Positions 8,305 to 17,700 of a stretch of 64,000 nt of DNA are shown here, piece by piece. The stretch is taken from the IMG/VR virus record IMGVR_UViG_3300027816_000081, positions 35,865 through 99,864 of that record. One strand, given 5' to 3'. The stretch is from a virus. A program made the position numbers and the translations under genes. The notes beneath the pieces were generated by a model that was not told the DNA's origin, did no database searches, and saw only the letters and a program-made list of their open reading frames with translations. Position 1 is the stretch's first letter. Each line of letters begins with the position of its first letter.

Positions 8305-10797
8305 TTACTTGACTCCGGCAAGCTTTACCCAGTCATCAACTGAGTCGCTTACTGAACCCTGATGGTCATGCATTCTTTCAGTCTGACCAGCAATAACAGG
8401 AACAGTCGTCTGACCAGTTGACTTAGGCTTGTTGAGTCCACCTGCAATAACCTTGGTCATGAATTCAATGTCTGCTTCAAATGATGCATCAGTACCCTTC
8501 TTACCTGCATTGTTAGCCCACTCAGTAAGTTCTTCTTCTTTCAACTCGTCAGAAGTATCGTACCATGCTTTACCATAATCCGGGCCATCTTCTTCGTCGT
8601 CAAAATCCTTGTCATCTTTCTTGTCATGTTCAGGATGCTTTGGCTTATCGCCTGAACCTTCTGACAATTGATCAAGACGATCTAACAAATCAAAGAACGA
8701 TTCGTTTACGCTCTTAAGAGCAAGAGCCTTATCTTCTTCAGCTTCAGCTTCTTCGTCGGCAGTAGTTTCTGCTGCACCTGAATCGGGTGCGTTATCTTCT
8801 GCAACTTTGAATTCCATTTGATCTTCTGATTCTACTTCATCGACCATTTCTTTTGAACCGCAACTGTGTCCAGCTTCCATCATTCCGCCGCATTCCATGC
8901 AAGCTCCTTCGTTAGCTTCTTCTTTGTCACAATCACAATTGCCTTCTTCGCAGTCGCAACCACCTTCTTCATCAGCGTAGTCTTCTGCACCCGATGCTTC
9001 AACACCGCTTAATTTCTTCATTAGACCAAGCATATCATCTGAGCCATCAACTACATCAATATCTACGCCGCCTGCGCCAACTTCATCCGGAGCTCCATGT
9101 GCTGGCTGAATTGACATTGCACTTGATGGTTCATGTGCAGCTTCATCGCCGAACAAACCAAGACCAGCGTGCTTTACAAGTTGTAGTAGTTGGTCTGCTT
9201 CTGCATCTTGTGCAGTGATAGTTACTGAGTCAGGAGCATTCTGCTGACCCTTAGAAACTGATACTGAAAGACCTTCTGACAAATCTTCGCTTTCGTTAAG
9301 AAGTGCATTAAGCTGCTTGTCAAGTGATTCAAATGCATACTCGTCAATCTTTGCATCATGTGATGTACGATCAGTGTATGTCTTACCACCTACGGTGAAC
9401 TTGCCTCCCTTTGGAGTCTTTGCAAGTGCTGCGGTGAAAGCGTTGCCTTCATCCATTTCGTCTTCTTTATAGAAGCCGCCACCGCGTTGAAGATCCATAT
9501 CTGAATGTGACATTGCAGTAGCCGGGTCTTTCTTATGATAGTCATAAGCACCCTTTGCCATAGCGCCCGCGCCGGCAAGAGCGGCAGCGCCGCCAAGCGC
9601 AAGAGCAGCCTTACCCAGTCTGCCTTCTTCCATTTCATCTTCCATTGCAGGCATTGCAGGCATTGCAGCACTTGCCATTCCAGGAACAGTTGCTGGCATA
9701 GCAGTTTCATAAACGCCCTGACCATAGCATTCGTCAAGACCTTCTTTGTAGCCCTCGTGATATGCCTTCATTTCTTCTAGGTCTTCGTATCTCTTGCCAG
9801 AGTGTGCATGACCTCTTAGACCGTGTGATTTGCCCTCTAAGCGGGCTGCACTAATTCTGTGATTCATAGATTCATCTACCTTTTTCTTTTTCTTGTCGGC
9901 TGCCGCCTTCTTCATTGATTCTTTCTTGTTGCCATCTTTGTCAAGGTCTAAGAAGTCTGGCTTCTTACCTTCTAAAGTTGTTTGACTACGACCAGCACCT
10001 AGATTGGCACCTTGGGTATCAATGCCGTTAGTAGGAGCTATATCGCCTTCTTTTACTTTCTTGGGAAGCTTGCTTACCTTTTGTCCGTGACTTTTCTTGA
10101 TAAACTCTTTTGCAACCTTCTGACTTACACCAGTCTTCTTAGCAACATCTTTGTCATCAGCAGCAGCATACATTAATTTTGCTTGTTGCTGACTTGCAAA
10201 CTTTTCGTCAAGCTGTTCTTCTTGAACCTTACCCCAATCACTCTTAGCACGAATAGCAAACGCAAGTTCTCTCATCTTACCGAACTCTGGCGAACCCTTC
10301 TTGTGTGGGCCACTTGCCTTTAGTTTGTTATAAGCTTTAGTAAGTTCTGCCTTGTCTTTTCCAGCATACTTACCCTTCTCACTTGGAGCTACTTTAGTTT
10401 CAGCATCCCACTTTTCTTTCATTTGCATTTGACCAGCTGGTTGCTGACCAGTTGCACCTGCAGGTGCCGGCTGACCTGTTTGACCAGCAGTTGGAACAAC
10501 GATTTGCAATTTCTTCTGCTGAGCAAGATCACCTACTGCTTTGCTTAAAGCTTGTGCAGCAGGACTTGTATCGGTTACATTGATAAATCCTGCGCCAGTT
10601 TGTTGGGTGCCGCCTTCTTTTCCTACTACAGGAACAGGCTGTTTTGTTGCCATTGTCTCAAAAATGTCTTTAAGACGAGTTGGCTTAGTTTCAGCGTTTA
10701 TGGGTGGCTTAGTTGAATCTTCACTCAACATTTTTTTCTTAGTAACCTTAGGAGCAGTAGCTTCTAATTCAGTTAATTTACCTAGAATGTCTTTCAT
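8305..10797 (-). CDS. Large acidic virion-type protein (830 aa), unknown
   Basis: Not assigned to a T4 gene. The sequence alternates Lys-rich (near 280-315), Ala/Met-rich (near 365-415) and Asp/Glu-rich stretches. A Cys-rich acidic insert near residues 610-660 (CDCEEGNCDCDKEE, then CMECGGMM) could bind metal. The C-terminus contains YGKAWYDTSDELKEEELTEWA. A similar YGKAW segment occurs near the N-terminus of the 578 aa protein at 58722-60458. The start codon overlaps the stop of the upstream gene (TAATG), so translation is coupled. Length, composition and position among structural genes suggest a head-interior or ejected protein; this is inference. Confidence 0.6.
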   Translation of the reverse strand: MKDILGKLTELEATAPKVTKKKMLSEDSTKPPINAETKPTRLKDIFETMATKQPVPVVGKEGGTQQTGAGFINVTDTSPAAQALSKAVGDLAQQKKLQIVVPTAGQTGQPAPAGATGQQPAGQMQMKEKWDAETKVAPSEKGKYAGKDKAELTKAYNKLKASGPHKKGSPEFGKMRELAFAIRAKSDWGKVQEEQLDEKFASQQQAKLMYAAADDKDVAKKTGVSQKVAKEFIKKSHGQKVSKLPKKVKEGDIAPTNGIDTQGANLGAGRSQTTLEGKKPDFLDLDKDGNKKESMKKAAADKKKKKVDESMNHRISAARLEGKSHGLRGHAHSGKRYEDLEEMKAYHEGYKEGLDECYGQGVYETAMPATVPGMASAAMPAMPAMEDEMEEGRLGKAALALGGAAALAGAGAMAKGAYDYHKKDPATAMSHSDMDLQRGGGFYKEDEMDEGNAFTAALAKTPKGGKFTVGGKTYTDRTSHDAKIDEYAFESLDKQLNALLNESEDLSEGLSVSVSKGQQNAPDSVTITAQDAEADQLLQLVKHAGLGLFGDEAAHEPSSAMSIQPAHGAPDEVGAGGVDIDVVDGSDDMLGLMKKLSGVEASGAEDYADEEGGCDCEEGNCDCDKEEANEGACMECGGMMEAGHSCGSKEMVDEVESEDQMEFKVAEDNAPDSGAAETTADEEAEAEEDKALALKSVNESFFDLLDRLDQLSEGSGDKPKHPEHDKKDDKDFDDEEDGPDYGKAWYDTSDELKEEELTEWANNAGKKGTDASFEADIEFMTKVIAGGLNKPKSTGQTTVPVIAGQTERMHDHQGSVSDSVDDWVKLAGVK

Positions 10798-11426
10798 TAT
10801 CTGCCTCCCATTGCGCCTGTGCGAGGCTTTTCTGGTCTCGTGATCTTAGTCATTGGACTTTCTTTGCCCATTGTTGCCATTAGTGTTTCTGGCTTGAAAG
10901 GATCAAATGCATCAGGAGTCTTCTTGCCCTCATAAGGAATGTCAATCTTGTCATCCTTAGTTTGTTCTTTGATGCTGTCAAGATAGCTGTTACCATATGC
11001 TTTTGCAGCTTCTTTAGCACCGGGCTGTTCTTCAAGTTCTTCATGAGTTAGAACAGGGCTGTGATCCATTTGATTTTCATAGCCTTCCATTTCGGAAGTG
11101 ACGCTCTCATCATAGCCGGTTTTTACAAGACGAACCATGTTTACATTGTAGCCAAGCAATTGAGCAATCTGTTGGATCATAGGTTCTGTAGCAGGATATC
11201 TGAATTTTGCTCTGATTAAAGTTACTGGCTCGTTTGACACATCATTGAATCCATATGGACTCTTTTGAATAGGGGTAGTCTTTGGTTCTGACATTTCAAT
11301 TGGGTCAAACTTTTTAAGATTATACTTGAACATGTCAAGCCAGTTCTTATCAACCTGTCCCGCAATTTTGACAGTATAATCGTAAGTGTGAACACTTTCC
11401 ATGATATATTGTTTTAAGCTACGCAT
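10797..11426 (-). CDS. Unknown virion-module protein (209 aa)
   Basis: ATG 11426 has AAGGA upstream and a late promoter 26 nt away. The N-terminal half (residues 15-105) looks like a compact alpha/beta domain (HTYDYTVKIAGQVDKNWLDM...). The C-terminal half is charged and Pro-rich and looks disordered. Its stop overlaps the start of the 830 aa gene, so the two are probably made together and may work together. No catalytic motif or membrane segment is seen. Function unknown. Confidence 0.6.
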   Translation of the reverse strand: MRSLKQYIMESVHTYDYTVKIAGQVDKNWLDMFKYNLKKFDPIEMSEPKTTPIQKSPYGFNDVSNEPVTLIRAKFRYPATEPMIQQIAQLLGYNVNMVRLVKTGYDESVTSEMEGYENQMDHSPVLTHEELEEQPGAKEAAKAYGNSYLDSIKEQTKDDKIDIPYEGKKTPDAFDPFKPETLMATMGKESPMTKITRPEKPRTGAMGGR

Positions 11427-11452
11427 ATGGATCCTTGCAATATTATATTATG

Positions 11453-11460
11453 TATTTATC
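11453..11460 (-). promoter_or_regulatory. Late promoter
   Basis: GATAAATA followed by C on the minus strand, 26 nt before ATG 11426, with a Shine-Dalgarno in the leader. Confidence 0.7.
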
Positions 11461-11938
11461 ACTGTTCATTATTTTTGTTGGCGAGCATCTTAAGCAACTC
11501 GTTTCTATCAAATGCTTGCCCTTCGCCTAATGGAGTATTTTCTACTTCTTCATTTTTTGCTGCATTCTTAGCGTCAAGCTGTGCTTTCTTCATCTGTAAA
11601 TCAAGCATTTTAAGCTTTTTGTTGATCTTGGCTGTCTTAGCAGTGATAGCGTGACCAAGCATACTACTTGCACTGTTAAAGATTTCTGAACTAAAACGTG
11701 ATTCAACCTGCATACCCAAGTCCATAAGGTCTTTGTAACTTGCAGTGGCCATTGCGGCTAGATCATCCATTTCATTGTCAGCAGCTTCTAATCCTTTAAC
11801 TTGAGGCAATGCTGCCTCAATCTTATCTAACGTGCTTAGTGCATTTTCTGTCACTTCTTCAGTGACTTCAGGTAGAGGAATAGTGAGGTCATTGTCCCCA
11901 GATGATAGTTCAAATAATTCTTCAAGCTTTTTGGTCAT
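11459..11938 (-). CDS. 16: Terminase small subunit, gp16-like
   Basis: The 159 aa product has the gp16 plan: acidic N-terminus, then a long helical region with YKDLMDLGMQVESRF (near 69-83) and TAKINKKLKMLDLQMKKAQ (near 102-120), which would form the coiled-coil ring core, and a short C-terminal tail. In T4, gp16 recognises concatemeric DNA and stimulates the gp17 packaging motor. The large subunit is about 49 kb away (60477-62024), unlike the adjacent 16-17 order of T4. ATG 11938 has no Shine-Dalgarno and sits 4 nt after a late octamer. Similarity is by pattern, so certainty is moderate. Confidence 0.6.
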   Translation of the reverse strand: MTKKLEELFELSSGDNDLTIPLPEVTEEVTENALSTLDKIEAALPQVKGLEAADNEMDDLAAMATASYKDLMDLGMQVESRFSSEIFNSASSMLGHAITAKTAKINKKLKMLDLQMKKAQLDAKNAAKNEEVENTPLGEGQAFDRNELLKMLANKNNEQ

Positions 11939-11942
11939 AAAG

Positions 11943-11950
11943 TATTTATT
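11943..11950 (-). promoter_or_regulatory. Late promoter octamer 4 nt before ATG 11938
   Basis: AATAAATA on the minus strand ends 4 nt from the start codon of the gp16-like gene, one nt short of the 5 nt seen at six other leaderless candidates. It may serve this gene or only downstream ones. Confidence 0.4.
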
Positions 11951-12384
11951 TACTTAGAGCCATTCCTGAATATATCATCTTCGGTGATGACTCTAAAAGT
12001 TAATCCCTGCTGTTTACAATATGCAGCGGCTGCGCTCCATTTAGCATGATTGATCGCAACGATTGCTCTATCTTTCGCACTAGCAACTTTACTTTCAATT
12101 ACGCTCTGCTTTTTGGGCTTAATCTCAACTACCTCAGCCACTTTCTTGCCAAACTTGTTTTCATATACTACAAAAAAGTCCGGAACATAGATAGTGGGTT
12201 TACCGGTTAATGGATGCTTGTATGGGATACGCATAGCTTCGCTTGCCCAGTATATAATGTTTTTGTTGGTATCACAAAAAGTCATGAACGTGAGTTCCCA
12301 ACCAGAACGATATTTAGGCTTGTGTTTGCCTATGTACTTTTCTGGGTTTTTAGGTGTGTATATACCTTGCGCCCAATTACCCAT
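11950..12384 (-). CDS. 4: Head completion protein gp4-like (nuclease fold)
   Basis: The 144 aa product starts MGNWAQGIYTPKNPEKYIGK and continues YRSGWELTFMTFCD, the conserved N-terminus of T4 gp4 (gp50/65) head completion proteins. A PD-(D/E)XK-like core is present: E22-type helix residue in SGWE, PDFFV near 88-92, then EIKPKKQ near 107-113. In T4, gp4 acts at the end of DNA packaging and is needed for stable heads and tail joining. It lies between the gp16-like gene and tail genes. The assignment rests on these motifs and the matching length. Confidence 0.8.
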   Translation of the reverse strand: MGNWAQGIYTPKNPEKYIGKHKPKYRSGWELTFMTFCDTNKNIIYWASEAMRIPYKHPLTGKPTIYVPDFFVVYENKFGKKVAEVVEIKPKKQSVIESKVASAKDRAIVAINHAKWSAAAAYCKQQGLTFRVITEDDIFRNGSK

Positions 12385-12385
12385 G

Positions 12386-12742
12386 TTATTGTACTACGTT
12401 GCGCTGTACTGCTTCGTTCGGCTTAGGAATAATGCCCACTCCATATAGTGAAGCTTTGGGCCTAAATGTATTCAAGTAATAGCATATTACTTGATTAGTT
12501 TGCAGTTTAGTAGTCGTACCCTTGATAGTGGCTAATAGGTCCAGTACATTGAAGTTTCCTTCTTGTGCTATTCTAAACAAGAGTGATGCAAAGTTTCTAG
12601 CGATACCCTGATTCTTTGATGTTCCTAAAAAATAGGAATAGACTACATCCCAGTCTGCTGCGTTTACACGTAGCTTAGTGGTGTAGAAATTGTCAAAAAG
12701 TCTGACAGTTTGATCTAGATTTGTTACTGAGTATATAGCCAT
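12386..12742 (-). CDS. Conserved small structural-type protein (118 aa)
   Basis: Starts MAIYSVTNLDQTVRLFDNFYTTKLRVN. Middle helices (NFASLLFRIAQEGNFNVLDLL) are followed by YYLNTFRPKASLYGVG. I know this pattern from structural modules of T4-like environmental phages but not its role. The ATG has no Shine-Dalgarno; a late octamer (12748-12755) ends exactly 5 nt upstream, so the mRNA may start at the AUG. The stop codon of the upstream 422 aa gene is inside that octamer. Confidence 0.6.
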   Translation of the reverse strand: MAIYSVTNLDQTVRLFDNFYTTKLRVNAADWDVVYSYFLGTSKNQGIARNFASLLFRIAQEGNFNVLDLLATIKGTTTKLQTNQVICYYLNTFRPKASLYGVGIIPKPNEAVQRNVVQ

Positions 12743-12747
12743 AGTAG

Positions 12748-12755
12748 TATTTATG
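12748..12755 (-). promoter_or_regulatory. Late promoter giving a predicted leaderless mRNA (ATG 12742)
   Basis: CATAAATA, then 5 nt (CTACT), then ATG. If the octamer occupies -13 to -6 as in T4, +1 is the A of ATG. No Shine-Dalgarno is present. Confidence 0.6.
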
Positions 12756-14019
12756 TGTTTGTTATAGGTCCGGTACCAAAGATAGGTTCAGTGGGGAAAC
12801 CTGCTACGTCACTAAAGTCTTCTCCGTTATATTGTTCGCCCGCTAACGGTTCATTAGTGATTGGCGCCGGGCTTCTTTTTGCACCAATTGTGGGGAAGCC
12901 GGCTAGTCCTACCACACCAGGTGTTTGATTTGCGCCTGGAACTGAAAAAGGTGCATTTCTGTTCTTAGGAGTATTAGTAAGTGATGTTAGGAACGAATTG
13001 GTTAATTCTATCGCAGCAGTTTCTTTTAAGTTTGGATTTTTAAGCCCATTGTATACTGCATTTGCATTTAAAACGGCGCCGGCAGCATTTCCATCCTTCA
13101 ATGATTGGATAAACCCACCTGCTGCATCTATCAACCCACCCTGTCCCAGTACAGTACCATTTGCGCCCGGGGACATGATCGGACTTGGTGTTCTATCGTA
13201 ATTTTGTTCGCTACCAAATCCAGTAACAATACTTGCAGGATCTCTGCCGTCTAAGCTTCCATAATTATATACAACGGTTTCGTAGTCTATGGTCATCTTG
13301 TTTTCCATAACTCCATTACCAGTATCATAATTATATGTGTCGTGTGAGAAGTTAGTAATTACTGGATTTACCAAGGTGTATGCTGTGAAATTGTGTTGAT
13401 GAAGACCAAACACTGTTATGTTTCTAAAGAACGGAACCTTAACTCCGCTGTCAGCAAAATTAGCATTGTTACCACCACTGAATCCCCAATCGTAGTTTTT
13501 ATTTTCAGCTTTTTCGTAAATGTCTCTATAATTATAGTTTTCTATAGATTCAGTAATCTCACCGTCGAAGAACTGAGTTCTTTCTATAGGAGAGCCTCTT
13601 TCGGCTGGCAAAACTGCGCCGGGCTTTGAACCATCATTATAGTAGTAGCGATAATACGCTTCCCACATCTTTGTAACATTATTTCCGTTGTCATCGTGAA
13701 ATGTGATATCAATTGGCTCATATCTGATTTTTGTTTGAACAATACGTTTTCTATTGTATTGATTCATTTGTGCTGTCTGCAATGAATATGACGGGAGGCG
13801 CACTTCTTTTACTAATATTCCGAAATTAGTTGCCTGCGGATATGCTTCTGGATTAATATCAAAATAAGTATGAAATAAAAATTTAAACTTAGGCGAATTC
13901 TCATAAGAATTCGGTCTAAAAGTTTTTGAAGCGTGCGTGTAATCTCTAAGGTATTCGCTGCCGAAGAATTCTCCGGCAGCGGACCTAAGTAAACTTTCGC
14001 CCCAGTTACCTAGTGACAT
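12751..14019 (-). CDS. Tail/baseplate protein (422 aa), tube-related type
   Basis: ATG 14019 has TTAGGA upstream. Residues 35-170 contain FRPNSYENSPKFKFLFHTYF, VKEVRLPSYSLQTAQMNQYNRKRIVQTKI and ITFHDDNGN, the kind of beta-barrel core found in tail tube and tube-initiator proteins. Residues ~195-260 (FRNITVFGLHQHNFTAYTLVNPVITNF) continue that fold. The C-terminal ~130 residues are Pro/Gly/Asn-rich. It directly follows gp18-gp19 in the transcript, which fits a tube initiator or baseplate hub (gp48/gp54 role). No precise T4 orthologue can be named. Confidence 0.65.
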   Translation of the reverse strand: MSLGNWGESLLRSAAGEFFGSEYLRDYTHASKTFRPNSYENSPKFKFLFHTYFDINPEAYPQATNFGILVKEVRLPSYSLQTAQMNQYNRKRIVQTKIRYEPIDITFHDDNGNNVTKMWEAYYRYYYNDGSKPGAVLPAERGSPIERTQFFDGEITESIENYNYRDIYEKAENKNYDWGFSGGNNANFADSGVKVPFFRNITVFGLHQHNFTAYTLVNPVITNFSHDTYNYDTGNGVMENKMTIDYETVVYNYGSLDGRDPASIVTGFGSEQNYDRTPSPIMSPGANGTVLGQGGLIDAAGGFIQSLKDGNAAGAVLNANAVYNGLKNPNLKETAAIELTNSFLTSLTNTPKNRNAPFSVPGANQTPGVVGLAGFPTIGAKRSPAPITNEPLAGEQYNGEDFSDVAGFPTEPIFGTGPITNT

Positions 14020-14034
14020 AAAGTGTCCTAACTA

Positions 14035-14679
14035 TTAAGTAGTGCCACCGATACCTGTTGCGATACCAGTAGAACCGTTGAATGCACGACCAACTAGCTG
14101 ACCTACTCCGCTTGTTAGAGGTGCTTGAATTGCATTATCATAACGAATTTGTAATGCGATTGATACTGCTTCACTAGTTGCATAGTTTAGATTCTGATAG
14201 TTTGCCTGCTGAACGAAGCAACCATATAGTTCCCAAGTTTCAAGCACAGTAGGAGCAAGAGCGCCGTTACCACCGTCTAGAATCTCAATATTGGTTTGGA
14301 ACTTATAGTCTTGACCAGTAGCAGCAGATGCTTGCTCAACGAAATCCATCTGCTTCTGCAATTGCTGACCAATTGCTTTTGAAACTGACCCGGAAGCATC
14401 ATCACGGATGTTTACTGTTAGTGGGTTCCACGTGTGCTTACCTGCAAGATACATTCTTGAGTTGTAAACGTTTAGCGTTACTTCATCAAACTGTACCTGT
14501 GGTCTTGAGCAGTCCATAACCTGCTTAGTAAGCTGTAGTCCACCGTTAGCATCAACCCCAAAGTTCAAGAAGTTGACTCTAAAGCGGAACTGTAGTTTAG
14601 GCATCAACAGACCTTGGTTGCCGCCTGCGTTATCAGATGCTACGGTCATGTTGAACAATGATTGTGAGGCTGTTGCCAT
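14035..14679 (-). CDS. 19: Tail tube protein gp19
   Basis: The 214 aa protein has the gp19 signature: MPKLQFRFRVNFLNFG (near 26-41), TKQVMDCSRPQVQFDEVTLNVYNSRMYLAGKHTW (near 51-84), then IRDDASG and WELYGCFVQQANYQNLNY (near 148-165). It would stack as hexameric rings to form the inner tube inside the sheath. It sits directly downstream of the sheath gene with its own late promoter and Shine-Dalgarno (CAGGAG), which fits the high amount of tube protein needed. T4 gp19 is 163 aa, so this version is slightly long, mainly at the C-terminus. Confidence 0.92.
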   Translation of the reverse strand: MATASQSLFNMTVASDNAGGNQGLLMPKLQFRFRVNFLNFGVDANGGLQLTKQVMDCSRPQVQFDEVTLNVYNSRMYLAGKHTWNPLTVNIRDDASGSVSKAIGQQLQKQMDFVEQASAATGQDYKFQTNIEILDGGNGALAPTVLETWELYGCFVQQANYQNLNYATSEAVSIALQIRYDNAIQAPLTSGVGQLVGRAFNGSTGIATGIGGTT

Positions 14680-14699
14680 TTGTATTCTCCTGTTATAAG

Positions 14700-14707
14700 T
14701 ATTTATC
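14700..14707 (-). promoter_or_regulatory. Late promoter for the tail tube gene
   Basis: GATAAATA on the minus strand 20 nt before ATG 14679; the leader holds CAGGAG. Confidence 0.75.
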
Positions 14708-14714
14708 TTTTGTT

Positions 14715-14738
14715 AGTGGGGGCTAGGAAGCCCCCACT
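14715..14738 (-). terminator. Strong hairpin between sheath and tube genes
   Basis: Perfect 10 bp G/C-rich stem (14715-14724 with 14729-14738), 4 nt loop. The minus-strand sequence after it (AACAAAAG) lacks a T-run, so it may pause, partly terminate, or protect the sheath mRNA 3' end rather than act as a full terminator. Confidence 0.65.
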
Positions 14739-14744
14739 GCATTA

Positions 14745-17700
14745 TTAGCCTGAAATCTCACCAGTGTTGAATACACGAACCGGAATGTAGATGAATTCAA
14801 TTGCCTTAACAGGCTCAATTGCTACGTCTACCCAAAGCTCGTTTCTGTCAATACGGGCTGGTGTGTTGTTTGACTCGTCGCAGACTACGAGATAGTCATA
14901 AATACCTCTCTTAGCTACAAGGTCAACCATCAATGTCTCAATGACACCTGAGATTTCTTGTCTTGTCAATGCATCATTTGGTTCGAAGACGAACGGTCTT
15001 GCTGCAATTGTCAATTGGCGACGAATATAAGCGATAAGTCTTGCAACGTTAATTCTGTCAAGTGCTGACTGTGAATTGAAGCTTGACTTGTTACCATAGT
15101 TCAATAGTCCGTTTCCAGTGAAGAAGACAAGTGGGTTAATCTGATTCGTGTACAATACGTCACGAATTCCGATTCTTGTCTTAATGACTTGGAATTCACC
15201 GGTTGCTGCGTCAATGTATCCGATGCTTGTAGCATTGTCAATGACACCGCGGCGAGTACCAGCTGGTGCGAACCAAGGATACGCAATATTGTCGTTACGT
15301 AGCATAGTTCTGATCATCATGTGTGATGGGGGAACTGCTACAAGATTACCTGACAAGTCTGGGGCGATTCCTGATGGATAGAATAGACCCATATAAGTGT
15401 CACGAGTTACAAGACCATCTTCACCGGTTGAAGTTGCACCAGCGGCATTAGTTGCCCAAGCCTGAATGTCAGTAGCACTATCTGCTAGTCTCATTGGTGT
15501 ATCACCAATGATGAATCCAGTCTGTCCTCTATCGTTGTTGAGTACAACCATGTTAGGCTGTAGTTCAGGATAGTTAGGAGTTGCGAGCATGTTGAATGCG
15601 TTATCTTCGTCACGAATTGCAGTATTGGTGTCGATAGCTGCACGCATTGCCTGAACAACCATCGCTCTCTGAGCCTTGCGACCCATATAAGGTGCACCAT
15701 TTGACTGTAGCCCGCTTACTGATACCCATGCATCCTTTTCAGTTGGAAGCACTTCATCTGGGAATCTGTCAGCATTAAAGTAATTAGTGCGATACTGCTT
15801 AACATTGTAGCCAGAACGACGAGTATTAAACAATAGCATACCTACTGGATATAGATTAGCATTAGGTGCATCAACATCTAGGTAATTGCTTGTTAGTAAG
15901 CTTACGATTGATGGAATAGGATCATTTGCAGGATTTGTTGTGCCGTTAGTTGCCCAACGTGCATCTGCAAAGACGATACCTGATGAACTAGTTTGGTCGC
16001 TATTATCAATGCGAACCCACTTGTCAGTGCCGTCTACTGATTGCCAACGATTGATGATTGGATAGTTTTCAAGATCACTTACGTCAATCCAAATATCACC
16101 GTATACAAGAGCAGTACCGTCTGACTGTAGTGTTGGCTCACTTGCACTTACGAGTGGACCGTTAGGATCAGTTGCATTGACACCTGATGGTAGTGGGAAA
16201 CCATTGCTATCGTAATCAGCATTGCGATATCCTCTCCAACCTGCAGTTGTTTTAACCATGATATCAACTTCATCTACTACTGAGTAGAACCAGTTGGTTA
16301 AATTATCAGGTGATGAAACTGGTGCACCTTCATTAGCAGTCATGTCAAACTCTACCCAGTTTGAAAGCTGAGTCTGATACATAGGAGCAGCAGTCCCACT
16401 TACTACAGTAACTCCGGTCACTACGCCGGTGTTTACAGAAACTACTTTAACTACCAAATCGTTAGCAGGAGTAGCCCCTCCCAACTGAGTACCGCTGATT
16501 GTTACTGTATCTCCGACTACGTAGCCTGAACCACCATTCGGGAAAGTATTTGGGTTAACATAGTATTTTTGATACCCTACCTGTACATTCAATGACAAAC
16601 TGCTACCCACACCGCTAGTTGAAGTTTGGGTTGGCTGGAAGCTAGTAGTAAAGCTAGGACCTTCTTTGACACCGACTGTTGATCCGATTACAAATCCTGC
16701 ATCTTCAATCAAACCTGAACTTACACCAGTAGAATCATCAAAATCACTTAAAATAATTACACCGCCAGTAGTGTGAGTTAGCTGGATAGCATCCGCATCT
16801 GTTAGAGTCGCTGTGGTGTAAGGAATAGCAGAAGCGTTCCATGCATTGACAAAATCTGTTGCGTCGGTATTATCTCCCAAAGCCATGGTGTAGACTCCGT
16901 AGCTGGCGCTTCCGGGAATAGAAACTAAAACTCTTAAAGTGTACGAGCCATTAGTGAATGATGGGTTAGATACACTACCGGTGATAATAGTAGGTCCGGT
17001 TGCAATTCTTTCCCAGTAATATAGGGGAGGATCGTTATCAATAGCAACAGGATCAAGATTGTATGCATATTGTGTATAAACTGTTCCGGCTGGAATGTTT
17101 TGACCGCCGGTTGAGTCTAATGCACTAATTGCAGCTACGTCAGAGGTAGCATATGATACTGTCTTAGGAACCCAGTTAAGTGTTACCGCATCCCATTCTG
17201 AAACAACAGTGTTTAAACCTGATCCTGCTGAACCAACCTTAATCCATACTGAACCGGTTGGTCTAGGATATGTCTGTCCAGTTTGCCATAATGGCTGGAA
17301 TGCAGAAGTACCATATGAGAAACCGGGCTGTGAATACACACCTGAGGAAATTCCCAAATCAGCTAAAATAGTGCCGGTTCCTGAAATTCCTAATCTATAA
17401 GGTACGTTATTACTTAGTGTTGAAGCATTTTGTGTAGAGAACAGTTGAAGCTTTCCACCAACAACCGCGGCTGAAAGATAATCATAGTTCAATGCATTGA
17501 TCTGAGATACCAAATTAGCTACAGTATTATCTGGGCCTGCAGGAACAGTGATGGTTGGTCCTACTGCATTGTTAATAAGGATAGTTAACGTATTACCGGC
17601 TGTCAATGTAGAAGGAGCGTTAGTTCCTTGTACAGTTGGCCATGAAGCTAACCATGCTTGAGATCCGATTGATACCCAATTGTTTGCAGTGTTCTTGTAG